A program made the translations under genes and the position numbers. A stretch of 64,000 bases of DNA from Holtermannia corniformis. Its lineage: Eukaryota > Basidiomycota > Tremellomycetes > Holtermanniales. The stretch spans positions 429,484 through 493,483 of the forward strand of contig BCIJ01000003.1 of assembly GCA_001599935.1 (NCBI GenBank), in the 5' to 3' direction. Numbering within the stretch: position 1 is the stretch's first letter; every line of letters begins with the position of its first letter. The notes under the pieces were generated by a model that was not told the DNA's origin, made no database searches, and saw only the letters and a program-made list of their open reading frames with translations. Positions 55,180 to 64,000 of this stretch are shown here, piece by piece.

Positions 55180-57309
55180 TTACGTCGCTAGACTTCTCCA
55201 GCCGACCAAGGAGTCGGCCACGCTGTCTTGCAGAGTCTGAATATGGGGTGGGATGAAGCCAGGTTGGCCAGGCAAAGTGCCAGGCGTATCGTCGAGCTCG
55301 TCGGCGTCGTCGCCATTGTTGTCATCTGCCAAAGCTTCCAATACGGCACCCGGATCGTGGGTGAACGTATTGACTTGTGTGCGCTCACGCGACGTAGAAG
55401 CGCGTCGCTCGCGAGAGGGTGAGCGCTGGGGCGTGGTCGGTGGCTGTACATCCAAGCCTAGTGAGTTGCCGCGTGAGGGTCTCTCGCGCATCGCTTGGCG
55501 TAAGCCTGGCACTAACAGGCCCGGACGCTCGGTCAGACTCGTCTTGCGCTCCAGCGGTGGGTTCTCGGCCACCTTGGCGCGCTTGGGCAGTGCGATTCGG
55601 ACGGGCATCGACGTTGCAAACATGGATGGGTTCTTTGGCGTCGTGCCCGAATCATCAGAGGCACTGCTGCTGTCGACGCTCTCGTCCCGCTCGCCCCGCG
55701 CAAGGCGAAACGAGTCGTAGATGCTTTGCGACTGCTCGATCCTACGCCAAGCCGAGCGGTGTGATGGCAAGTCGGCCGCGAGGGTGGTAGATAGTTTGTC
55801 GTCGAGTTCACTGCGCGCTCGACTCAGCGCGGTGTTGCTGGGCGGGGGTGATGGTGGCTTGTCGTGCGGTTCAAAGTCGAAGACTTGATCACTCGAGTCG
55901 CCTGTCTCCGGCGGCACCGAATCTACCTGGTCAGTTGCGCCTTCGACAGAGACGCGAGAGCGTACCAATTGCCACAGAGTCTTCCGACCGCCTGGGTTCC
56001 TCAAACTTGACCACCTTGGGCTTGTCCGAGCCCGTAAGCGGCTTGACCGTTGCCGGACGCGGCGTGCGCGCCTCGGCCTGTCTTGCCTGTTCTCGCTCAA
56101 TGCCAATCCAGCTATCCGTACCGTCCTCGGTCTCGTCCTCCTCTTGCACTGTTGGCTCGACACGCTCCCGACTGACGCTCCGATGCTTGCTTCCACTCGA
56201 GCTGCGACCTGGCTTGACGCGTTCTGACGGCACGCTGCCGAGCTTTTGCTGCTCGAGGTGCGAGATCATGAGACTTGCTGCTAGGTTCCGCTCATCGACT
56301 GATCCGGTCGGTCCGCTCGATGCGGTTGTGAGGTCAAGCTCCGGCAAGTCATCCATTGGTGGCGCCGCGTTCGGTGGTGGAGCATGAAACGTGTTGGCGG
56401 ATAGTGAAGCCCCGAGTAGCGAACTCGATGGCACAGGCGCCGGCACGACCGAGCGTGACGGCCTAGGCGCCGGTACGTTTTCTGACATACTGCCCCGCCG
56501 CGACGGTATCTTGTCCCGCTCCTTCTGCTCCTTCTTGCCCGGTCCCTTTTGGTACGCATTCCACAAGTGCTCGACTTCTGCCCGGATGCGATCCTCCTCA
56601 TTCTGCATCTCCTTGGTCTTCTTGTCCACATAGTCGGTAACATCCTTTTCAAGCTTTGCGCGCGAGCCTCGGAGTTGATCGAGTGCATGGGCGATCAGGC
56701 TGTTGAGGTGCGGGTGGGTTGGAATGAACGGCGGTGGAAGGAAGAATGGGTCTGGAATCGGAGGCAGTAGCGATACGATGGCTTGACTGGTGGATGCGGC
56801 TGATGACGAAGGGATAGGAGGTGGCGGTCGGCCAAAGGTGGAGTTAGGCGGAAGCTCGAGCAGCAAGTCGGATAGCGGTTGCCGTGGTTGACGTTCTGCC
56901 GCTGTGAGAGCGTCGCCAGACTGCGTGCATCAGCTTGGGACTCGGTGATGTACATATGCACGACTGACTAGTACCGCGCCGAGGTCCACTTCGACCCAGC
57001 GGGCGGTCTCGATACTGAGGGGCAGGTAGCACTTGGTACCACACACGAAGCACCGCTTCCACGGCTCAGTCGACGGCTTGACGCCAGTATACACCTCGTG
57101 AACCTGTTTTGATCAGCATGTGTACGCTCGCTGCCCTCCATGAGACATACCGCGGCCTCGCCGCTCTTGGACAACCACACTGTCCGGCGCTTGCCCGCCG
57201 CCTTCTCGCCGTCTGGCACGAGTCCACTGAGCTTGACGTTCAAGCACTTGCAAGCCCATCGAAACGTCTGCGATATGGCAACCTCTGGCGTAGATGGGAG
57301 CTCTCCCAT
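55180..57309 (-). CDS. Protein with N-terminal Cys-pair module and long disordered tail
   Basis: Unrecognised. The start is placed at ATG 57307-57309 (MGELPSTPEVAISQTF), though in-frame ATGs exist upstream. The N-terminal part looks like a compact metal-binding fold split by an intron: FRWACKCLNVKLSG, KRRTVWLSKSGEAA, then VHEVYTGVKPSTEPWKRCFV continuing CGTKCYLPLS. It gives Cys pairs C-x-C and C-x2-C-x3-C. After a second intron the frame continues LLLELPPNSTFGRPPPP, a helical segment (LEKDVTDYVDKKTKEMQNEE), and a long Ser/Pro/Arg-rich region with many SP sites (about 55200-56500), ending GWRSLAT. A further intron lies near 55930. The tail suggests regulation by phosphorylation; function unknown. 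Confidence 0.6.
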
Positions 57310-57489
57310 CGCTGCTGCGATGATGGTCAAGCTGGTGCTGCTGCATACACGCTCAACTGGCATGCTCATCTCGCACGCGGGAGCAAATCCAGGCATGGTC
57401 GTGGCTGGTGGCAACAGCATTCATGAATCCACAGACCAATCTACAGGTATCTTTCCCTTCTTGCGCCCCTGTACAGCCAGCCAGATAGT

Positions 57490-60475
57490 CTAGTACGTGT
57501 GCTTGCCTTTGGTGTCGAACGGCAGGCAGACTGTGGGCAGCATTCAGTCTGTGCGCTTCACGAGGTGGCCAAGTGGCACTTACTGATGGCGAGGGTCGAG
57601 ACCCAAGCTGCGCCGCCGGCAAGGTAGAGCACACCTGGAGAGTCGCCGCCGTGGTAGACCTGTATGCGTCAGCGCCTGCTCGAGGGTCTCGGATCGGCCA
57701 GACAACTCACACGACCAGCGGCAATGGGTGCAACCTGGAACCGTCAGCATGCTGGCTGGAGCCGGCTCCACCTGTACTCACGATACCAGAGAGACGCCCG
57801 AGCGTCGACAGCATCCCACTCGCCGAACCGCGGTACATGGCGGGGAAAGCCTCGGGCGTGTATGCATACAGCAACGCAGCATAGAGACTCTGGAACCAGT
57901 ACCTGATGTTCGTCAGATTCACGTCCGACGCGCACGGCGCCAAACTCACTCCATGGCATTGAACCCAATGTTGGCAGCGCGGCTGTTGACGACTTGGTAC
58001 TGCTTGATGTCAGCTTGGTAGCAAGAGAAATTCTAGGACGCACCAGGATAAGCGAAACGCCCATGAGCGCCGAAGCAACCGCCATGCTCCACTTGCGGCC
58101 CACTCTGGGGATCTCCATCATCTGCACCTCGGGTCAGGTTTTGCACTCATTTCCGCTTCTGACTACTCACGGCACCAGCGATCAGAGTCGCCGTGACACC
58201 AGGCAAGTCTATACCGAGTGTCAGTGTGCCTCGTCACATAACGAGCACGGTAGACATACAGATCCAGACGTAAGACCGGTACGTTTCCGAAACGCTCAAG
58301 CTCGTGTCGACACCGCGCGCACGAAGGATGAGCGGGAGGAAACCGCCAGCGATGGAGAAACTCCAGAACAACGACATGTACCTAGCCGTCATCAGCACAA
58401 CCCCCGCACATCGCCCACACAAGCGCTCACGCGATCGCCATCGTCACAGCCAACCAGATGGCAAGCTTGCCCTTCAACAGCGCCTTCAAGTGACCAAAGG
58501 TACTGATAAACGCGCGCCTGGCAACGCCCTTTGCAAACCTGGTTCCCTCGACGGGCGGTCTGCCAACAATGATAGGCTCGTCCGACGTCACCGAAGATTT
58601 CTGCGCCTCTTCAAAATCGAGTGCCTCAAAGTCGTCGAGGGTGAGTTCGGGCACGGGCGCCTTGTTGTACCGCGCGACGGCGTGGACGACTTGGAGCGCG
58701 CGGGCATCGTGGCCTTTGGCAATGAGCCATCTGGGCGATTCGAGGAACGTGAAGAGGAAGAAACGGGCAACAAAGATGACAAAGGTGATGCAGCCGATCG
58801 TGAGGAAAAAGTAGCGCCTGTACATGTCAGCTTGATTCCGGCTGTGCTGATCCAAACAGGGACGCACCAGCCCATGTTGGACTTCATGCTGCAGCAAGGC
58901 CGGTCGGCGAGTGCGCATGACTTGAGGCCGTCATCGCACGAGTACTTTGGTACCAAACCGAATGCGATGACCGATGACAAGACGACGCCGATCGGCTGGA
59001 ATGTTGACAGACAAGCGAGGAGGAAGCGTCGGTTCTGCGTGTGTAAGCAACGGGTTTAGGTCGGTGTTGGGGCCGGACTGACCCTTGGCAAAAACTCGAG
59101 CGTAATGGTTGCGTCAATCTGACTAATGAGCCGAGTCTCATGATATTGCAGCATGCCTGATACACACGGGAATGTTGCCGCCAACACCAAAGCCACTGTG
59201 CAAACGTCAGCAACTCTCGTGATAACAGCCTCGCACTCACATCAGCGAGGTGACGAAGCACAAGGCGCCCCAATTCGACGGTGCTACGACAGTCAGCTCA
59301 CTACCAGCACTCACAGCAGCCTACTGACCGGCAAAGATCAACCCGAACACGGCCGTGATCCCACAAGTCAAGTTGAAGCACCACCGGCGCTTGGCAATCT
59401 CAGCGATCGCTCCCGATGACTGCGGACTTGACAGCTCACCCCGACGATATCAACGAGCAAACCCCTGCTAGCTGTCAGCGCCGCGAAACGTAACCAGTGA
59501 CATGCAGCGTACCAGAAGAAAGCGCCGACGGTCAGACCGGTCGAGAATGCCGTGAAGATGTTGCCGACGTCCGCCTCGGGTACATTGAGCTCGACTTGGA
59601 TTTGGTAGGCGACAAGACCTTGTGGGATGTGAGACCGTTTGTAGCGGGTGTAGGGGCGTCACTCACCGAACGCTTGGGCATAACAGAGGTCTGGTCATGT
59701 TAGTCACAGCATCGGGAATGATGGAGAGCTCACCGAGAAAGTACCCAAAGCCGCAGAGCTGGCTGTGTGAGTGCTCACCTTGCGATATCGAGATGACTCA
59801 CGAAGAAGATACACCACTGGCAAGATAGTCAGCTCAAGTCGCCGAGTATTTCCGATGACAATCACTCACCTGGTATTTGCCCATGCCCATACGGCTCCAG
59901 GAGCGTCAGTCCCATTCACCGCACGGATCACCCCACGCACTCGAGCTCACGGCTGATCAGCACTACAAGCCATCAGCGGCCGTGTCACGCCAAGCCAAAC
60001 ACGCACGCACCGCTCTTCTTCTCATAAAGCGTGAGATCCGCAAACGTCTGGCCATTGATCAAGTCCTCTGTCGGGATATCGATCCCCGCCGCCCTAGCCC
60101 TCAACTCTGCAATGTGCTCGGCCTCTAGCTCCGAAGCCTTGCCATTGTCCGCAATCGTGTGTCGGGTCATCAGCAGTGGGATCGCGTCGGGGTCGTGCTG
60201 CGGTTCCGTGCCGTAGCGTTCAGGAAGGAGGAACGAGAGCGCGGTTGAGAGCGACGACGACAGGGTGGGCGGTCGGGCTGGGATCCTCGAGTTTGGCGGA
60301 AAATGGTTCGACTCGGATAGACGGGTGAGCTGCAGCGTGGTCGCCTGGGCGGGATCAGCATCGGGATTACGACTTTGCTACCGAATCGAGACATTCGCAT
60401 CCAGGTGCTCACTCACGAGAAGTTACGGATGACGGCGCGCGTGGACGACCCGTAGGGTTCAACGAGGCGCATCAT
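57490..60475 (-). CDS. MFS transporter, SV2/SVOP-like
   Basis: Multi-pass carrier. The ATG at 60473-60475 (MMRLVEPYGSSTRAVIRNF) leads into a long cytosolic N-terminus (LLPERYGTEPQHDPDAIPLL; ADNGKASELEAEHIAELRAR). Splicing then yields LISRELDRMGMGKYQWCIFF, the typical lead into helix 1 of SV2-like carriers. Other fragments include the loop ESPRWLIAKGHDARALQVVH, a central cytosolic segment, GRKWSMAVASALMGVSLILV, and late helices with YAALLYAYTPEAFPAMYRGS and ASGMLSTLGRLSGIV. The end is LPFDTKGKHTY, TAG at 57490-57492. Around twenty short introns break it, so helices were not all traced. EAFP..YRG in the second half is characteristic of this branch. The substrate is not predictable. Confidence 0.82.
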
Positions 60476-60664
60476 CGATCGCAAGTTAAAGATCGACAAT
60501 CGGAGAGAAAGGATGGGTGACGTAAACCGGCTGATTCCAGTGATCCGTGGCAGGGGTGAAGCTAATCGTTCAGGGTCCAAACGTACATGACATCGGTAGG
60601 AGAACTATGGATCGGATGTTTCAGGCGACACGCTCAGACTTGAGGACCCTCGACCCGACCACGT

Positions 60665-63600
60665 CTACTGCTGCTTGCAGTCTTGGCCATCGCCCTGCTG
60701 CTGCGCCTCTTCATCGTCGTCCTGAAAGCTGTCAGCCAGAGGCCTTGTACAAAGCAAACGCAACCCACCTCAGCCTCAGAGTCATCCTCAAAGTCCTCGT
60801 CAAAGTCCTCCTCATACTGGAGCGCCTTGCCGGTGAAAAAGTCGATGGCACGCGGAATCAACTTCTCCTTGATGTCCTCGCCAATCTGGTAGTCGACCTC
60901 GAGGCGCTCGTCAAGCTCCTCGAGCTCGCCCTCGTCGACGTCCTCGTTCTCGAGTGCCTCCATGGAAGGAGGTTGAGGCGGCTTGAAAAAGTTGAAGAAC
61001 GAGTCGGTCGGCAAGATCTTCTTGACCGTGCGCGTCTTGTTCGTGTCTGCGCGAGATGAGCGCAAGCCACATGCCAGCCCAATCGACTCACTCTTGTTCT
61101 TTTGCTTCTTGATCTCAACCTTCTTGGTCAAGTCCTTCTCCTCCTTCCAGTCAATCTCGCAGCCCTCGGCCTTGTCGTACACAAAGTCGCCACCGTACCC
61201 GACCTTCTCCTGCGCAGCATGAGCATCGGCACCTGGACCGACTCAAACAACCCACTTGGTAGTAGTAAGTCTTGACGAGCTCAGTGTTAGTGAAAAAGTC
61301 GTTCGGGGCAAAGGTAAAGTGGAGCTTGAAGCCGGGCTGGGTGCTGTTCTCAAGGTACGAGAGCCGGATGTCGGTCAGCGAGCGAAGGGCCTGTTGCCGT
61401 TGTCAGCCTTTCTCTCCACGTCGGCGGGCCACGCACCTCCTCGTCCCGCTCAGTGATCTGCTCGGCGACCGGGCGGTGGTTCTGGAGCGCAGTCAACCAG
61501 AACTCTGGTACACCCTTGACGTCGGCAGCGTCGGCGTCGGCGTCGTCCTCGATCTCGGTCACGCGCGCGCCCTCGTCCTCGTCCTCGTCGTCGCTCTCGT
61601 CGTCCGATTCGGCGGCAGCAATCTCCTCCTCGGTCGGCTCGACCTTGCCCGAGATGATGTCCAGTCGGCGCTCGTAAAGCGGGGTGTACTTGGCCAAGAA
61701 CTGCTTCTCGACCTCGAGGATGGCGAGCTGGAACTCGTTCTCAATCTTCGAGTGCTCGGCCTGGATACCCTTCAAGCCCTCGATCCGGCGCTTGACGGCG
61801 GCAGGGAGCGACTTGATGTAGCCAGAGTCCCGGCCAACGAGGCCGTCGAGCTTGCCGTGGACCATGTTGAGGAGGGCGGGGTTCTGCGATGGTGTCAGCT
61901 CGTGTCCCTGTTTTGACGTTCAATTAAAGACATGCGTGGTCTGAAGTGCATAGGAGCTCAGTTTGAGCCGCGATAACGCGCGTCAACATTGTAGGTGATC
62001 TTCTGTGATCGTCGACAGCTTCTCCACTGCCGCGACCAGGAACGATATAGATAGGCATTCGAACACGGTGCAGTGCGGGCCGCATATGATCGCCTCGTCT
62101 ACGTTGAACAACATGGCTCAGGCTCAAGTGTACTCGTCAATCTGGCGCATGACGGACAAGGCAACTTATCGATGTCCCTCGATCGCTGGTACTGTACCCG
62201 CTCGCGCCAGATCAACAAGACAGAAATAGCTTACATGCCAGAATGCGCAACCCATACGACTGCAAGCTGTTCTCACCGCGTTGCAATCCTCATAACGTTT
62301 GCGAACTCGACCCGACCGGACCAGTAACTGCGCTTCGAGGACTCTGACCGGTGTGATATGTACGCCAGTGGTGAGACGAGTGCAGCTACTGAGCCGTTGC
62401 GATACGCGACTGTCTCCAGACAGTACGATGCTTCGCCTTGGCTCAACATGACGGCCGCAATGTAGCTGCAAAGGGGACCGAAAGCGGGCGCTAGCGCCGG
62501 CGGACGCGTCCATTGAAGAAACTACCAATCTCGCCCGTGCGGTCACACCGAGTCGTGCAAGTTATTCGAGCGCGCATACCCCGGTTGCCGATGCCGTGCG
62601 CTGCTAGAGCAGGCCATGGTCCACTTTCGGCTGACGCAAATACGATATGCGCCTGTGGCTGACGCTGGGAGGACAGCTGTGATGCGAACTGCCCGTGGGC
62701 TGAGACGCCACTGCGTGTGACCACCCGTAAAACTATAGCTGTTGACCGATGAAGACGTGTATTCTGTCTAGGGATCACAAGCTATGCACGATGGGATACG
62801 CCAGAAGCAGCCACGACGAGACCAGCCGCAGGCCATGCAGCCAGCGGGGTGTTATGACATGCCTAGCTGTCCGAGCTGCACCAGTTGCAACCAGAGTCCG
62901 TAGCTGCTACTCGTGATACGAGCGGCGACAGCTACGTATCCCGGTCAACAGCGGGCTCTCAGGGACTATGAGATATGCAGCCACGACAGCGTCCGGCCTC
63001 GAGCGCGATCCGCCAACCGTTCGAATCTCTTAGCTGCCATACATGTACCGCCGACGTTGCTGTAGCACGTTCTACGCCATACGCACGTCACAACATTGCC
63101 CAGCTATGAGATGTGGTCAAACAGCGAGCAGACAGCGCCCGCGTTTTTGACAATGCCTCTAGCTGCCACAATCGCAGTGATCCGTCACGCATGGCGTAGA
63201 CGTCTAAAGGGTCACGGCCAAGTGGGCCATTGAACTTGGTCATTACAGCTGAGCTCACCAGATCAGAGCGGGCTTGCGACGCCTGCTGCTGATATCTAGT
63301 CGCCGAATCTAGCTGGTACCACTTTCAGATGACACGGCAATCTGCCACTGCCCCTCACGCCATTTCGAGCAGCCACGATCAAGTCATAGACTCGCGAAGC
63401 CAGATGGCAGCGGGCTGGCGCACCCGGGGCTCTAGCTTCAGAAAAGCTGCGACTTTCATGATCGCAGCGCAGACTCGTGCTGTTGCCAGGCCGTAGCGGA
63501 CGAAATGTTGGGGCGATTCGCGGTTCGGCTTGTCGTTCAGCGCGGATGGCGTGACATCCACGATTTTGAACATTACCAAGCCGTCCGGGTTGCTCTGCGG

Positions 63601-63919
63601 CGCGCCTGCGCATCTCGGCTTGAACTCGAGCCCCCAACGCGCGTCCCTCCGACCTGCAACGTGTGCACAGACCGCATCACACTCCTCACTCGCTAGAGTC
63701 GGTGCTCAACTCCCCACGCGATCCAGTACTCACCGCGGCAAGAAGGCTGGCAGGGTTCGCGCCAACCTCCTCTTCGTCTTCATCCTCGCCGATCGCTTCG
63801 ACGGTCGGGACGCCCTGACCGGCCGGGCGGGACGAGAGCACCGTGTTCTGCAACGGCGTGTTCTGCGGCGTCGGTGCGACGTCGTTTGACTCGCGCTTGT
63901 AGTTGATGTTCTGCGCCAT
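60665..63919 (-). CDS. NAP1: Nucleosome assembly protein NAP1
   Basis: Histone H2A-H2B chaperone and shuttle factor. The ATG at 63917-63919 begins [20 protein letters not shown]. Exon 1 ends ANPASLLAA. After a very long intron (61884-63733) exon 2 opens [20 protein letters not shown] and [18 protein letters not shown], then [19 protein letters not shown], an acidic insert, and [13 protein letters not shown]. Later exons give [20 protein letters not shown] and [14 protein letters not shown], both NAP-domain hallmarks, and acidic stretches. The last exon ends DCKQQ, a CaaX-type farnesylation box also found at the end of human NAP1L1. The stop is TAG at 60665-60667. Confidence 0.93.
61884..63733 (-). 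other. 1.85-kb first intron of NAP1 with TAGCTG motif cluster
   Basis: Bounded by GTGAGTACTGG at the donor and GCTGACACCATCGCAG at the acceptor. It contains no coding frame of note but at least ten TAGCTG/CAGCTA words between 62383 and 63315, in both orientations. Other introns of this window are about 40-60 nt, the largest apart from this being 362 nt. Confidence 0.75.
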
Positions 63920-64000
63920 TGTGAGTTTTCAAGTGGGGATGGGGAGCAAGGCAAGGCAAGGGAGCGAGGTGGGCTGCGCGGTGGTGGTGGATGGGAAGGG

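Noticed and set aside
33717..60475. Possible biosynthetic or resistance cluster because of three MFS carriers
   Set aside because: The carriers are spread over 27 kb among housekeeping genes and no synthase, P450 or tailoring enzyme is present.
63010..63040. B-box-like GTTCGAATC in the NAP1 intron
   Set aside because: The flanking bases do not form a T stem and no anticodon arm is found upstream.
63379..63579. Short minus-strand frame inside the NAP1 intron ([16 protein letters not shown]...)
   Set aside because: About 64 residues with no recognisable motif; chance frames of this size are common at this GC content.
1..64000. CRISPR arrays, prophage or bacterial-type operons
   Set aside because: No regularly spaced repeats were seen and the genes are intron-rich eukaryotic ones.

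Overview
The window is a gene-dense nuclear segment from a basidiomycete fungus. The genes lie on both strands with 15 to several hundred bases between them and are cut by many short introns (mostly about 40-60 nt, GT-AG, with a CTRAC-type branch site close to the acceptor). GC content looks moderately high. The gene set is ordinary fungal nuclear content, including RFC, Sec20, dynamitin, RSC/SWI3, NAP1 and Nur1. The intron style and the GPI-type copper radical oxidase fit Basidiomycota, perhaps a yeast-like lineage; I cannot name the genus.

Left part, 0-18 kb: replication factor C subunit, Sec20 SNARE ending in KDEL, mitochondrial ribosomal protein S6, a DUF3237 gene that appears frame-shifted, 6-phosphogluconolactonase, a ZNRD2/p27-type zinc-ribbon protein, a small orphan, RMI1, a secreted glyoxal oxidase-type enzyme, the twin CX9C protein Cmc2, a GPI-type alpha-amylase and a cytochrome b561-domain membrane protein.

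Middle, 18-30 kb: a complete-looking hAT DNA transposon of about 4.1 kb. It has near-identical terminal inverted repeats, dense subterminal TGACG repeats and a multi-exon BED-finger/hAT transposase. It is followed by dynamitin, a long disordered protein, and two tandem paralogues of an unrecognised family that share two exactly conserved Cys/His modules. The second paralogue is interrupted by a stop-containing, hairpin-rich segment.

Right part, 30-64 kb: a SWIRM-ZZ-SANT RSC/SWI3 subunit, NFU1, a sugar-type MFS carrier, a decayed Ty3/gypsy integrase piece directly upstream of a bZIP factor, a long coiled-coil protein, Nur1, a secreted GH37 trehalase, a DHA-type MFS exporter, several small orphan genes (two probably paralogous), methylthioribose-1-phosphate isomerase, an unrecognised Cys-rich/disordered protein, a second MFS carrier and NAP1. 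NAP1 holds a 1.85-kb first intron, far longer than any other intron here, with a dense cluster of TAGCTG motifs.

There is no operon-like pathway cluster. Themes that recur are extracellular carbohydrate use (amylase, trehalase, sugar carrier, peroxide-producing oxidase) and chromatin/DNA maintenance (RFC, RMI1, RSC8, NAP1, Nur1). The most unusual material is the hAT element, the tandem Cys/His family, the NAP1 intron and a possible 25-nt intron in CMC2. Exon limits were read by eye from splice signals and conserved protein blocks; coordinates of multi-exon genes give start codon to stop codon including introns.
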